Numbered from the stretch's first letter, positions 45,041 to 57,749 are shown. The stretch: DNA of 64,000 nucleotides from Manis javanica (GCF_040802235.1 NC_133161.1:144079121-144143120); one strand, 5' to 3'. Notes: generated by a model not told the origin, from the sequence alone. Numbers and translations are program-made.

Positions 45041-45555
45041 GAAGAGAAGGTGAGTCCCAAATTGATTTTCTGCCCAGCCAACAGGACACTGAACTTGAAG
45101 ATCTCACGAAAAATACACCTTCAAGATGTCCAGAGGGGGTTGGATGAATGAACCTGGCGGTCAGGAGCACTGCGAGGATGAAGATGTGGCTGGAGGTGCG
45201 TTCTTGCAGGGTGAAGATGGAGACAGAGCGTCCCCGTGCCCTTCCCCCAGGGACAGCCTGCTCCCCTCTGCCTGTGGGGCTCTGTGTGTGCCCTGGCCAT
45301 TGGTCCTGTTGCTTAGGGCAAGCCCCAGAGGCATTCTCAAATCTGCCTTCTTCACCACCTCCTGCACATCCAAGCCATCATCAGTCCAACCCGTGGACCC
45401 TCTCCCCACGGCAGACAGGCCCAGGGGTCCACCTCCACCCTCCGACCTGCTCAGAGCCCTTCAACCTTCTGGAGCAAAGCAAGACCCCCCACCTGCCCCC
45501 TTCCCACTCCCGCCAGCTCCCTGCTCACACACCCACCTCCCTCCCAGCAGTGACC
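45041..45555. other. Unassigned stretch, possibly decayed LINE2
   Basis: Proline-rich plus frames (45126-45893, 255 codons) start here and run into the sense LINE2 that follows. Their composition reflects C-rich DNA, not a protein. Confidence 0.45.
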
Positions 45556-46092
45556 AGATCATGTCTCCACTGAGCATCGGCCCTCAGGGGCCCCTCCTCA
45601 CCTTCAGAATCAAATGCCCACTCCTCACTCCAAGTCTGCATGATGCGCGGGGCCCTCCTCCGCCCACCTCCCGCCTGCCTCCCAGGCTCTGCCTCTCTCA
45701 GGCGGCTCAGCTCCATGGCACCTCCCTGGCCCCCTGCTTAGAGCCTTGGGGTCAGCTACTGCCTCCTGACCGCCCACGGCGTACCCCTCTTGTCACATGG
45801 GCCTCTGCGAAAGTGCCTCTTGGTGGCGCGGCCTCCCTGAGCGCTTCGAGGGCAGCCACGGAGCCCTGTGTCTGTCCCACTGCAGCAGTTTGAAGCTGTC
45901 GGCGTTCAGTGTTCTTCTCATTTATCGATTTGCTTACTGCGCCCCTCCGGTACCCCTCTCACATACACACACTCTAGAGGTGAGCTCTGTGAGAGCTGGG
46001 GTTGGCTGACCATTACACCACGGGGCCTAGACAATGTCCTACTCATAGTCGGTGCCCCACAAATATCTGAGAATAAATGAATGAGTAAACTG
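45556..46092 (+). repeat. LINE2 3' end, sense
   Basis: 'cagtgaccagatcatgtctc' with 'caccttcagaatcaaatgcc' matches L2 around 'agtcagatcatgtcactcc' and 'ctcagaataaaatcc'. Then come 'ttctcatttatcgatttgct', 'ctagaggtgagctctgtgag', 'ctagacaatgtcctactcat' and the tail 'ccacaaatatctgagaataa' with 'atgaatgagtaaa'. Confidence 0.75.
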
Positions 46093-49000
46093 ACATAAAG
46101 CAGCGTGTCACCTAGGAGGGGCTAACTCCCGAGAGAGGGACACAACACAGTTAAGAAGGGAGAGGCCAGCCGCAGAAGAAGGAAGAGAACCAAGAAACCC
46201 CTTTCCTGAGCAAGTCAAGGAAAAAGAGAGGCTTTAAATGGAGGGACTGGTCACAGCATCGCATGCTGCCAGAGAGACCTTGTCAGGGCCCGGCCCCTAC
46301 TGGCTTTTCCAAGAAAGGGTTCCCAGGGCCTGGGGGGAGCATGGAGGGGTGGCTGGTGGCTGCTGGGGGCTGATGTGGTGGGCTGGGACGGAGGGTGGGT
46401 GGGAGCATGTCTGGATAGAGCAGGGAATAGAGGGCAGCCAGGCAAAGTGGGCAGGCAGGGTGCTCTTGAAGCCCGGCTCCTGGAGGACTTGCAGAGAGAA
46501 CACAGGAGTGGGGCGGGGAGCCCCTGAGATCATGCACAAGGATCTGGAAGTGGAATCCTCAGAGATTTGCAGAAGTATACAGGTGCCCCCCCCACAGGGT
46601 TGTCGCTGGTCCCTCATTCAAACTAACATGTCTTCCACACGTGCTTAAAGGTGAGGTCAAGGGCCCTGTGGGAGAAGAGCTAAGGAGGATGCCTCATGTG
46701 GCCTGGCCTGGCCTCTCCTGTTGGTCCTAAGCAGTTTAGCTTTGGCCCTAAACATGCACTCCATACCCACGTAGCACAGCCGGAGGCCAGCAGCTAATTG
46801 GACATCCACCCAAAAGGTGACTGAGCGATTGATCAGCTATTGCTACTTGAACACGCATGTGCCTGGAGGTTTCACCCTAGATCCAAGCAGATCGTCAGTG
46901 TATTCCTCCCAGCCATGAACTTCTGCTCCCTCAGAAGAGGACAGGTCAGCATGCTCTCTAGAGCTCATTGAATTTCTGGTGATATTTCAGCACCCAACTT
47001 AGACTGACACCCCAGGATCAATGATACATGGGTCGGGTTTGGGCAGCTCAGATTTGACTTCTTAGTTCCCTCCGGGTCCAGCTTTCTCAGAATATTTGTC
47101 TGTTTCCCTGAATCTCTGATAATCTTTGTAGCCCTTAAGTTCAACAGTCAACTCTCAGAGAACGTGTGGCCAGGGGATGCGTGAATGACGCCCCCTCAGG
47201 ATGCCTGGGACAACTTGGGCATTTGAGTTAGGAGGTGGAAATGGACTGAAAGAGGGGTTCATGACAGCATCCACTCATGAAAGGTTCTCAAATCAAAAAG
47301 ACAATAAGAAGTTATGTAGAAACATCAAATGGCCTTTGAGAAAGGAACTGTGTTTTGAATACAAAGGAAGAATAACAGCTAGTCTGTCCTGGAGAGAGTT
47401 TGCAGACCAAGGAAAGAGACACACACACCCAAGAGACACACATCCTACGCAAGGGAACTTACCACGACCAGGGTTAAAGGGCTGAGATGGTGTGGAAGGT
47501 GCAGGCGGCCTCGGAGCCAAGCACAGCTAATCCCAAACAATTCCAACAAGCAGCCATTTTTAGCAGTTTTGAGGATATTGAGGATTATGAATCGGCCCGG
47601 AGGCAACAGAGACTTATCCACAGTGGGGCAGGAGAGGATATAGAATAGCCACACAAAAAAAAATCACCAAGAGCGGATGCTGGTGTCGGGAGGAGACCTG
47701 TCCTCCGGAACCTTCTCTCAGGGAAGACGCTACAGTCCTGTCTTTGTTCATTTGAAAGCAGATGGGCCACAGCCCTGAGCCTGATCTGCAGGGGGCGCCA
47801 GAGAGAGAAATGCGTTTGCAGGCGTCCAGCCCGGCCCCCAGCAGGACGTGTAATGAACTCTGGCAGCTTTGCCCCTTGCCAGCACCACAGGCGCTCTCGT
47901 GAGGGCCTCCTCCAGGCCGAGGGGGGATCTGCCCCCACTCACACCCTGTCTCTCACCTCGTCGGGCTATTTCCATGGATTTCACCCCTTGCTGGACTCAC
48001 CTTGGGCTCCAGGGAGGTGGGAGGCAGAGGAGAGCTCAATGCTTCCAATGAAAAAGTGTAGAGAAACAGGGCGCCCCTGGCCAGGGCCCTCAGAGCCTTG
48101 GGGTCCCTGCTGTAAATGCCCGGGGCTGAGCGCTGGCTTGTGGATGTTTCCTCTTATCCTGCCTCACTCCCACTCCACACGGCCTCCAGGCCTCTGGGAA
48201 GTAAGATTCAGAGGCTGGGAAGCGGCAGTCCCTGTGCCGGGAAGCCAAACGCAGAGCTGAGAAGAGTCCGTGATAGACGCTAAGTGTCCCTCTCATCAGA
48301 GTAAAAGCATCTGATGGGGAACAACACCTGCCATCGCCCGGCAGAGGGAGGCCACACCAGCTAGGGGGGGGCGCAGCATCCCCACACGAGGACTGCAGAA
48401 ATCCCAAAGACGGGCCGCTCCCCCTTCTGCCGAGCTGGGAAAGGGCCCAGGCATCTCTGCCCAGAGCATCTCTCTTCCCAAACCTCTTTTGCCAATCTGA
48501 GCTTAGAACAGGCAGCCGATGGAGCCATTTCCCCACATCGACCACAGCTGGAGTGCCAGGTGACTTCCCACAGCGGTCCACCCACCCCAGGATGGGACCC
48601 TTGCGGAGAGCTAGGAGTCAGGACACTACAGCCTCCTTCCCCCACGCACTCTGCACAAAGCATCAGCGTGGCAGCTGCCTCCAGGGCCCCCTCTTGTCCA
48701 CTCTCTCCACCAAACCCACCGGCAGGGCTGAAGCATCCCCCCCACCACCACCCGGCCCTGCCCTCTGAGGATCGGCCATCTGGGGAGCTTCCCTCTGCCC
48801 TCTTTAACTGTCTCGGCGCTTTCAAGGAGAAAGAACTTCCGGCCCTATGGTTTGGATTCCAATCTAGAACATTTCCCTTCAAACCAAGAGCAAGAAGAAA
48901 GCTGAATACCTGTCTTTTTCTCTGTCTCGCCTCACAGCGTCCCCAGATTGCTATCTATCCCGCCACAGGAGGGGCCCCCCGGCACTGGAAGGAAGCCTTA

Positions 49001-49550
49001 GCTCCATTCTCCTGGCTGCAGATTTTATTACCCACTGCCCTTTGCTCCTGGCTCAGGCTAATTGAGGCTGGCACATGGGTAGTGGCCACTAATGGGCTTC
49101 TGAGCTGGAAGCTGGAGGAACACTATCGCCTCCTTTCCCGACCAGTAAGTGGGGCAGCCAGCACTGTACACCGGCTCCTCGCCAAACACCACAGTGTATG
49201 GACTGGCAGGAGACCCGGGGGGCTATGCATCCCCCTGCCCCAACCCTGCTCAGAGAGCAAAGGTACCGGCTAGCCTTCCCAAGGGGCTGGGGGCTGGGGC
49301 TGGCTGAGAGCCAAGGAGCAAATTCCCCAGGGGAACAAGCTGTCGGCTGCCTGGCCAGAGGCTCAGACCTGGTCTCTCCACCCCAACCCCTTTCTAGCAA
49401 AAGGCATACAGAGCAGGGCTCCAGGGCCTCTGGGGAACACCCCATTGCTCTTGGCCATGGCCAGGCAATGGTGCAAATTGACTAGGGTAGCCCACCCCAG
49501 GGGTCTCTGGAGGAGTCCTCACATAGGGTGAAGAAGGAAGGGTCACCCAC
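46093..49550. other. Large unassigned stretch
   Basis: About 3.5 kb without a gene or firm repeat. 46320-46405 is very G-rich. 47415-47450 is a short CA-rich run. Frames up to 237 codons (48560-49273) overlap others on both strands. The segment 46780-47160 has balanced composition and could be an old unrecognised repeat or single-copy DNA. Confidence 0.5.
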
Positions 49551-49554
49551 TCCC

Positions 49555-49740
49555 TGGAACATTGACCTCCCTTTACCCCCCACTAACTCCTACACATCTT
49601 CAAGAATGCCACTTAAATATTACCTCTGCCAGGCAGCCCTCCCTGATGTCCCAAACTAGATCAGCTCTCCCTAAACGCATTCCCTTAGTACATTGACTTG
49701 CCTATCATTCATCAAAATGATCATTATTTCAGTAAGGGGT
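49555..49740 (+). repeat. LINE2 3' part, sense
   Basis: 'atcttcaagaatgccactta', 'aatattacctctgccaggca' and 'gccctccctgatgtcccaaa' give the L2 phrase 'tgtcacctcctcagagaggccttccctgac' in decayed form. Confidence 0.7.
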
Positions 49741-51295
49741 GGAATTTATACAAAATAATGCTTTGGGTAAGACAAAGTAACTTTATTTTCCACAACTGGC
49801 TGCTTCTTTATCTAGGTTCTCTGTTTTTTGCTGGTAGTTGGGGTGTGGGGGTGTTGGTAGTGGTAGCAGAGACCAACTGGCCAGTAATAGTAACTCAGTT
49901 TAAAACATTCTCTTTTAGAGGGTCAACCAAGAACTAAAGTCCCTTTTAGTGGCATTTCTTTTGCCTTGAGGAGCCTCCCCGCCCCATCCCTGCTTGGCTG
50001 GCCCTGGGGAGGGGCCTCCAGCACCCAGTATCACCCTCTGGCTTATTGTCAGGCTGATGCCCCTAGGCCACCTGTCCCTGGTTCCCACCAGGGGTTCTCT
50101 GGCCCCACCCGACCTTTGCTGGCATCCCAACTGCACTCAGATGAAGGCCTGGACCACTGCCACTCCCCCTAGTCACAAGGCCGCTTTGTCCTGACCTCAG
50201 TCCTTTTCTGCCCACCACTTCTTTCAGCACTTCTACAAGCCACACCCTGAGACACGCAGGAATATCCTGTCCCTCTCTGTGTGCATACAGGGCCCTGGCA
50301 ACCAGGAACACTGGCTCACACCCACCCTGGACACTGCCCCCCGCTGAAGTGTAGTTTCACCGAACCGCACACCAAAGCCTGGCCTCTAGGAAGCTCCTCC
50401 TCCCCTCAGGCTACACTTGGAAAGCAGGGCCTGAGCTCCAGTATTCTCAGGTGGGCCTGGGACCATCTCTCTCTCACTCACCCTGCTCTGAATTTGACCC
50501 CAGGGAGGGTGACATGGAGAAGTGAGGATGCCCACAGCCTCCTCCCCACTCCAGAGACCACAGAGCCTTCCCCGCCAATGGCAGGCAGGCCCTCCCAGCG
50601 TCTCTTTGCCACACCCTGTGTTCACCTCTGTGTCACTCAGACCTCCAAGCTTTGCTCTTACAATGTAAAGAATTGCTTTGCAAATGTAGAAAAGCATTTT
50701 ATCTCTACAAATGTGGCTGTCAAAACCACAGTTTCACTCAGGTCTTAAAAAAGCCAAGTGATGACCTCTTGATCCACATCACTTTCTAACTTCTAATTTC
50801 TTAGAAAATAAAAGGAAGGGGGGAGGGTGACAGCTCGCAAACCCAAATTTGTTTTATGACCTTAGGAGCATGCTACAAAGGTGAACACCATCGCTTGCAT
50901 GCGTCTTGATGGAGAACAGGTGGCGATCTCCGCAGCCCATGATCTCCTGGGGTCCTCTCTGCTCTGGTAGTCAATGGTTCTGTGACTCACCAAGAGAACA
51001 AGGTCAACATACAAATAACCGTGTCCTGAGACAGGACCCAGAAAATGCCCCAGGCAAGGTGCAAGGGCCCTTAGAAGGTCACCAAGGAAGAGGACTTATC
51101 AATTAGAGTGTTCTCGACTTTTTTTTAACACACGACCCAATAATGCTTTCTCTTGCTACCTACTATATAATTCTACTGGTCAAGAACTGTAAGTTAACTT
51201 CACTCACAGCAGTTTTATTTACAAAAACAATAAACATGTTGAGGGTGATTTCTCAAACGACGCATTATCCCTGGCCCCTCCCCCACCCCTCCTTC
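49741..51295. other. Unassigned stretch
   Basis: No firm repeat or gene. 51115-51240 is AT-rich with 'ttttttttaacac', perhaps an old poly-T tail. 50640-50860 is mixed. Confidence 0.45.
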
Positions 51296-51299
51296 ACGC

Positions 51300-51560
51300 A
51301 GATTCTGACGAAGCCCCAGCAGGGAAAGGAAGGTGTTCAGTGGTTTATGAAAGTCAGGGGAGGCTTTATGGGTGGCACTGAGACAGGGCTTGAAAGATGG
51401 GTGAGATCCAAACAGATGAAAGCAAGAGAGAGTGTGAGTGTCCTAAGCAAAGGGAACCCCTAAAGCAGGTGTCCAAGCAAGGAGAGGTGTGGGCTTGCTC
51501 AGAGAATGGGGAGGGGCCCAGTCTGGCTGGCAGTGAGGACGCAGAGGCAAGCAGTGGGCG
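51300..51560 (-). repeat. LINE2 piece, antisense
   Basis: 'ggggaggctttatgggtggc', 'actgagacagggcttgaaag', 'atgggtgagatccaaacaga' and 'agcaaagggaacccctaaag' follow antisense L2 ('ggaggtgacatttgagct', 'gcagagggaacagcaa'). Confidence 0.65.
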
Positions 51561-51944
51561 ATGGGCCTGGGATGCCAGGCTGCAGAATTTGTACTTGGGG
51601 CTGAAAGCTGCTCTGAAGGCTGGCTTGCAGCGGGTCAGGGGAGAGCGTGTGTTTACCCAGCGGAGGAGGAAGTGCCTGACCACCCAGGAGGCGGGCTCTC
51701 TGACTTTTTGCTCCTCCCTTTTTCCCTCCCTCTGCCAGCCACATTCCTGCCCCTGAGGACTGAGCTAAGCTCCTGGGAGGGGAGTCTGACTGGAGCACTG
51801 TCCTCCCCTGAAACCCTCCCCAGCCCAGAGTGACCTGTGGGTACCCTCTGCCAGAGCTTTCAGAGGCCTGTAGTTATAAGAGCAGAGGGGATCAAATTCA
51901 AAGATATTGTATTAATCAGTAAATTTTCTACTATAGGTAACAAA
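51561..51944. other. Unassigned stretch
   Basis: Nothing recognised. Confidence 0.45.
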
Positions 51945-52500
51945 CAATTCAACTCAAAATCACCTGAGCAATAAGGAATCTACAGGCTGGTATAATCGGG
52001 ATGCTGGGAGGAAATGTTGGCTTCAGGATGAGTTTGATCCAGAGGTTTGTGATATTCTGTAGGACACAATTCCATTTCTCTGTGATTCTTTCCACTCCTC
52101 CCTCCTAATATAGCAGCTTCACTCCCAGACTGACTCACCAGTGACTCTGGGGCCCTATGCCTCCTTTTTCATAATCAGGAGGAGACAAAAGCCACCTTTT
52201 AACAAAAATCCTAACTTTCTCCCTGACTGGACCAACTGTGATTACAAAGTACCCACTAAGGCAATCGATCCCCGGGGCCAGGAGAATGCTACGCATTGAC
52301 GGGCTTGGTGCTGGATTGCATCTGTTCTTCAGCCAATCACTGGGTCCAGGGGCCCAGGAATACTGTGATTGGCATAGGCCAGTCAGGGGCCACCCCAGGA
52401 ATTCAGTCCTACTCGGATAATAGGCTTTACACAGTAAGAGGGGGTGATCGGACACTGGGAGAGCAGACAGCGCTGTCCAACAAATGTCTGTTTTGCTTGT
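51945..52500. repeat. Medium-reiteration repeat, family not named, second copy
   Basis: 'aaggaatctacaggctggta', 'tgttggcttcaggatgagtt', 'tgatccagaggtttgtgata', 'cagccaatcactgggtccag' and 'tactgtgattggcataggcc' belong to a dispersed mammalian family I know by pattern only. Its copies usually carry two 'gattggccagg'-like phrases, as here at about 52330 and 52365. The block at 2396-2975 seems to be the same family. Confidence 0.45.
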
Positions 52501-54090
52501 TGCATGAAATGGTGAGTGAGAGCAAGGAGAGATTAGAATTACGACCTCCAAAGTAATTTGAGAGTCGTCCGTAGACTTATCCCCAAGGTCACACAAAATT
52601 GCAGGCTGGCCGTAATATATTCATTCACCTTTCTTGCCTTTTTCTTCTTCTCTCCCTTACCTTTCCAGATTCCTCGCGCTCTCCCTTGTCTACTTTCCTT
52701 CCTCTTCTCCATTCCCTTCCACCTCTCTGCATCCTGAGGAACCCTCAGTCCTGACTCCCGCCCCCACCTGGCTCTTCTGTCTCAAAGCCGTTCCTCCCTC
52801 CCCGCCCACATCTCCAGCCACGCTCTCCCGATGCCTCCGAGTTCCATTTCACCTCATCCAAATTGCTTTACTGGTTCTGCTGAAAAACAAGACCAGCTAG
52901 AGCCATTAAAGGCGTGGGTACAGTGTGCATTCGTCTCAAAAAATATTTAAGGAAAATACTCTGGCAAATGGAATCAATAAACTCCAAATCAAACATTCGT
53001 CTGAAAGAGGAAGAAGTCTGACTTCAGCTAAGCGTGCTCGGAAACTGGTCACCATTCAGAAGCAAGAGGCTGACGCTAGTCCCCAGCCCCAGCCACAGCA
53101 TGTGGCCACGTACCCCGGCACCCCTCTCCTGCAGCTGCACCCCCCACCCCTCCATGCCCGGACTTCTCCTCTCAGCTGTTGAAGTCACCAGACGTTTCCA
53201 CACCTGCCCCCAGTGCAATTCTCAGTGGTGCTGATTAAGAAAGGGAGGGAGGATGGGAGGAGAAGGGAGAGGATTTGGGGAATGGAGGCATTTACACTGT
53301 GGTATTTTTAGACTCAAAGATTAAATCTTTAATAATCATAATTTTTTCTTGAAAGAAAATGAGAGTTTGGTGTGTGGCGCTTGTACCCTCCCTCCTCTTT
53401 GTTCCTGCAGCAGAAGGGGGAGAAGGCAAGAGGGAAAGAAGCACAGAAAAATAGAGAGGACAGAAAAACCAGAGGGAAATTAGCCTCATGATGCTGGGGT
53501 CAGGTGCAAGGATTTGCTCTGGCAGATTCCTGGAAGGAGGAGCCTCAGCTAAGGCCCCACAGGGATTTGGGAGCCGTCTCCCACACCCTGGGTCGCTCTG
53601 GAGGGTTTGATGGGAGAGGAGACAGCAGTACCGCAGGATCAGCTTCCCTGATGACACTTCCATCCCCACATTATTCTATTCAGGAGGTCCTCTACTCCTA
53701 GTGCCTTCTGGGGCCAAAGGCAGCTGGCGCTGACCTCCTGGACCCCTCGGGAGAAGGCTGCCTTCCTCCAAGGGGTTCCACTCTGGGCCCTCCACCCACT
53801 GATGGTCCCCCAAACACATCTCATGAACCTGACTGCACCCCATGCAACCAGACCAGCTCACCTTTCCCCGCCCAATGCCCAGGCACAGAGCCACCCCGAC
53901 ACCCACCCAGTCCCCCTCCTCCCCACACCACTGAGGGAGCCAGAGAGAGGGAGGACAGGCACCAGGCCAAAGGTGAGGACACTCGGGATAGAGACCTGGC
54001 TCAATCTCCATGAGCGTGGACAACCGCTCCCCAGTGCAGATCTCAGTTCCCCCAGCCTACAACGAAGGAGAGGCTAGATCAAAGGATTTT
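52501..54090. other. Unassigned stretch, partly pyrimidine-rich
   Basis: 52625-52860 is strongly pyrimidine-rich on the plus strand. 53285-53350 is AT-rich ('gattaaatctttaataatca'). No gene signal. Confidence 0.5.
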
Positions 54091-54093
54091 ATA

Positions 54094-54266
54094 CTAGGAT
54101 CCATAAACCCCTGAATTTGCACAGGGAATATTGTTCATATGTGCACTTATCTAGGATCCATGAATCCCCTGAATTTGCACAGGGAATGTTGTTCATATGT
54201 GCACTTATCTAGGATCCATGAATCCCCTGAATTTGCACAGGGAATGTTGTTCATACATGCACTTAT
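54094..54266. repeat. Tandem repeat, 57/58-bp unit, three copies
   Basis: Copies lie at 54094-54150 (57 bp), 54151-54208 (58 bp) and 54209-54266 (58 bp). Each begins 'ctaggatccat' and ends 'gcacttat'. Copies 2 and 3 differ at two bases ('catatg' against 'catacatg'). Copy 1 differs from copy 2 at three places, including one missing base. This fits stepwise duplication inside the old transposon, with copies 2 and 3 the youngest pair. Confidence 0.97.
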
Positions 54267-54331
54267 TTGGAACCCAGCTTCATCATATTCTCAAAGTGGG
54301 CTGTGACCCCAAAATAGTCGAGAGCCACAGA
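54094..54331 (-). mobile_element. hAT-type DNA transposon fragment, antisense, with internal triplication
   Basis: On the minus strand it starts 'ctgtggctctcgactatttt' with 'ggggtcacagcccactttga' and 'gaatatgatgaagctggg'. This is the 5' part of an old Charlie-like element ('cagtggttcttaacctttt', 'gggtcacagaccc', 'tttgagaatctgatgaa'). 'attcaggggattcatggatc' is its next landmark and is now tandemly repeated. Confidence 0.6.
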
Positions 54332-54955
54332 AAGAACCAAAGCCCAGTGTGCATGTGACCCAGGAATTCTCAGCCTTCCCAGACCTCCAGGTGGGAAAGC
54401 TAACTGATCAAAGAGTCCTGGCTTTGCCCCCCGAAGGGTACCTTGGCATGCCCTATCTAATGCCCACTGTCACCCTCATGTCCAGCCTTCACCAGCCTGT
54501 TGTGCCTTGTTTCTCTGTAGCCCATACCAGCACACGAACCACTGTTTCTTCCTTTTAGCAGAGGTTAGGCAGGTTCCTTCTATTACAGTAAGTTTTACTG
54601 ACAAATGAAGGAAAATGAATGAAATACAAATAATGTGAAATTGGTCAGGTTCTCAAAAAACCTACAAATTTCACTTAGCATCCCAAAGAGCTTATTTGGA
54701 GCCCAAATAATCTCTTCCTCAAGTCATCGCTGTCTTCACAGATGAGCCGAAAACTTCATAGGCACTAGTTTAGGTTTCCCATTTAAAAAAAAGTCTCTTT
54801 CCCATCAAACTGCCTCTCTTCTAAAACGAGCCTCTAAACCCCATCTTCATAGACCTACAGGTTCCATCTTGCTTCTGGGCACCCAGACACTAAATTCCCT
54901 AAATATCTTGCTTCATTCAAGAGCAAACCTCTCTTTTAAAACTAAGACTTTCCCA
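54332..54955. other. Unassigned stretch
   Basis: No family recognised. 54560-54700 is AT-rich. Confidence 0.45.
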
Positions 54956-54957
54956 CT

Positions 54958-55072
54958 TTTCTGACCAAGTGCCCATTATAGTGACTCAAGCCAAAGAGGT
55001 GCTCAACAAATCGTGTTGAATTGAAGAATAAGTAAATGAAAGAAATGAATGAATGAGTTTATGAAATAAATT
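54958..55072 (+). repeat. LINE2 tail, sense
   Basis: 'aagaggtgctcaacaaatcg' followed by 'tgttgaattgaagaataagt' and repeated 'aatgaatgaatgag' is the L2 3' end with its short tandem tail. Confidence 0.65.
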
Positions 55073-55279
55073 AATGAAAATTTTACTTCCCCCAACCCCG
55101 ACTCCTAGGCCAGGGACCTCTGGTTCCATTCCCATTTAGGCCTAGGGATTTGCAAAGTACTGGTTTCTGACCCCTCTGAGCCAGTGAATGACTGAGCCCT
55201 CCTGTGTCTATGCAGATCAACCTGTCTCTGGAGACTTCTTAAATTATATGCTGATGTCAGTCCTCAGTGATGGAAAATT

Positions 55280-55890
55280 CAAGCATTTTCTTCTGTGCTG
55301 TTCTCTCTCTCCTCTTCCTTCTTTCCTTCCTAGACTCCAGAGAAACATGTATTAGACCTCCTCATTTTTACCTCCTTTTCTTTTATCCCCCTTTCTGTAT
55401 TTCTACCTTTCTCTTTCCAAGTGCTATCCTCTAAATAGTTTCTTCTGACTCGAATTCCAATTCAGTAATTTTCTCTTTAGCTATATCTAAATGTTATGAA
55501 ACCCATCCATCACGTTCTTAATGACAGCTATTGCATTTTTAGTATTTTTTAAAAATGTTATGTTTTATAGTTTCCAGTTCTCTGCTGAAATTTTTATTTC
55601 GTTTTTATTTCTTTGAATATAGTAGTATAGTTATTGTAGGTCTATATCTAATCATTCCAATATCTGGAGTCTGTGTGGCTCTGTTTCTGTTCCCTATTGC
55701 TTCCATTGGTTCTTGCTCATGGTATCTTACTCCCTTGTGTGCTGATTATCTCTGAATGTGTGTTGGACATTTGCCTTGCCCCAGCTACTCTATCTCAAAC
55801 CTTCTTAGAGAAATTTGAGGATGAAGGACATTAATTCAAGAGGCTGCTGTTCCCAACACAGTGCCGTCTCACGTTGTTCAAAGTTCAGTT
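55280..55890 (-). repeat. L1/HAL1-type LINE, ORF1-side region, antisense
   Basis: On the plus strand, 'tagtttccagttctctgctg', 'gaatatagtagtatagttat', 'atcattccaatatctggagt' with 'ctgtttctgttccctattgc', 'ttggttcttgctcatggtat' and 'gaatgtgtgttggacatttg' match the reverse complement of HAL1/L1 ORF1-side sequence (compare 'gattgtatgctggacatt'). A (T/C)-rich run precedes it. The frame at 55555-55755 is antisense and not a gene. Confidence 0.6.
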
Positions 55891-56688
55891 AGAAAATTGC
55901 TATAAGTGGTCTGAAACTGAGACCCATTCCTGTCAATATCTGTCCCTTTCTTGGAATGTGCTGATGTGGGTTGGGGTGGAGGAGAAGGGAATTACAAGGG
56001 AGGAGGCTTTCCTGAGAGACTTCTGTCCCACCCCATCACGACTCACCAAACCAGGATCCCACGCAGGGGTGTAAGCACCATCTCCTGAGCACCTGGAGAA
56101 GCAGGAGCTTTGAACTGAGAATGCCTGGAGCAAGTCAGGATGGGATCAGATTTCAGAGGGGACAAATCTGCCACCTGATAGAGCTACATTCGGTCTGCAT
56201 AGGCATTCTGTTTACTAACTGTTTTTTAAGAAAAACAGCTCAGATTGAGACCAACATTTAAAACTGAAGAGATTTTGGCTTCTCTTGAAGGATCAGAGGT
56301 TCTGAAAATACTGTGTCCCAGTGCCGGGGGTTAGTAATCAGTCAAAGCCAAGGAGCAACAGCCCCTTAAGAGCAAGCACTCTGGGAGCTGCAGGTACCAC
56401 TGCTCAGACCACGACAGACACACTTATGCTGGCCACGGCCCATTTCACTTAATTACTGCCTGGCCCTTAGGAATTTAATTTTTCAGTCCTTGACCTAAAG
56501 AAAAGACAGTGTGTAATTCTGAACCTGGGGATTTTCTAAGATGCAGAGAACTGGGAAGCCACAGAACAAAAGAAGGGGTGAGGCGAGGGGGGTCCTCACA
56601 GAGCCTCTGCTGACTTGGGAGGATCGGCACAGCCAATCCTGGCCCTTCCCCAGGTTCCTGGCCAGGCGATGTGAAAAACAGCAGGACC
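55891..56688. other. Unassigned stretch
   Basis: 56170-56500 has balanced composition ('cattcggtctgcataggcat', 'taggaatttaatttttcagt') and may be an old DNA transposon, but I cannot name it. Confidence 0.4.
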
Positions 56689-56689
56689 T

Positions 56690-56855
56690 TTGCCTACCAG
56701 ACCAAACTTAGGCAACTCCTTTAACATCCCGAAGCCTCCATTCCCTCATCTGTAAAATAGGGAAGGTAATGTTCCTGACTCACAGGATTGTTGGAGAATC
56801 AAATGAGGTAAAGCATGAGAAGGGCCTATTATAATGTCCCGCCGATAACAGATGT
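56690..56855 (+). repeat. MIR 3' half, sense
   Basis: 'aggcaactcctttaacatcc', 'cattccctcatctgtaaaat', 'agggaaggtaatgttcctga', 'ctcacaggattgttggagaa' and 'tcaaatgaggtaaagcatga' follow the MIR core-to-tail order closely. Confidence 0.85.
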
Positions 56856-57676
56856 ACCCAGGGCGGGGGGTGCCTGCCTACTCTGTCTGCCCACTCCCAG
56901 GCTCCCTGTGGACACCTAGGACCAGAGACTCTGGGAGCCAGACTTGCCTTCATCCTCTCTGATGAGTCGGTGATGAAACCGAGGCCCAGAAAGGTGAGGT
57001 TCCTCCAGGTGCTGGAGTGTGAACACCACCCTTGTGGCTCAAAGAGGGCACTGCTTATGCCAAGGGTGGGAGTGGGAAGGAAAGCTTCCTGGGGGAGGTG
57101 GGCTCTAGGGAGGGTTTGGAAGGAAAAGTGAAACACGGCTTGGCAGAAAAAAGGGCTTTCTACTGTCTTTGAGCCCCAAACCACAGTGCCAGCCCTATCC
57201 TCACCCTGTGACCTATCCAACAAATAGGCTCAGAACAAGGGCCTAGGCTCTCCTTGCTGCCCTCCTGTCTGGAACTGGAAAAGCACATGCCCGCACATGC
57301 ACACACGTGCCCACATGTGCACACAACACACACACACGCTTACACACACTCATGCGTGTATTTCTGGAGACTCCCCAAACAGATACATAATCAGACACCC
57401 CTTATCAGAGTTACATTTCCTCTAAGGCAGCGATCAAAGTGATCTGACTTACCAAGGAAATTACTAGAAGGCTCCAACTCAAACTGCCATCTAGAACCAA
57501 CTCATCAAATCCAGCAGTTTTCCTTTCTTTTTTTCTAATGAGTTTTAAACTGGGCCCCATCCCCCTTGGGACATGCAGCAAATATCACAACTTCCTGAAG
57601 CTGCTTCTCTCCCCTTCCTGCTGCCCACTGGCTCCTCTGCTGGGCTCTCAGGAACGCTGGGCTCTCCTCGCAGTCC

Positions 57677-57678
<2 letters not shown>
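56856..57678. other. Unassigned stretch with CA-rich patch
   Basis: 57285-57360 is a degenerate CA/TG-rich run ('cacatgtgcacacaacacac'). 57065-57120 may hold an antisense LINE2 scrap ('agcttcctgggggaggtggg'). Confidence 0.45.

Positions 57679-57749
<71 letters not shown>
57679..57749. repeat. (AC)n microsatellite, about 35 dinucleotides
   Basis: The longest uninterrupted dinucleotide run in the window. It lies next to a sense LINE2 piece. Confidence 0.98.

Noticed and set aside
45126..45893. 255-codon proline-rich plus frame
   Set aside because: Its second half is sense LINE2 remnant, and the proline richness follows from C-rich DNA. No recognisable domain or splice structure.
48560..49273. 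237-codon plus frame
   Set aside because: It overlaps antisense frames of 163 and 173 codons. Low-complexity Pro/Ser stretches and no domain point to chance.
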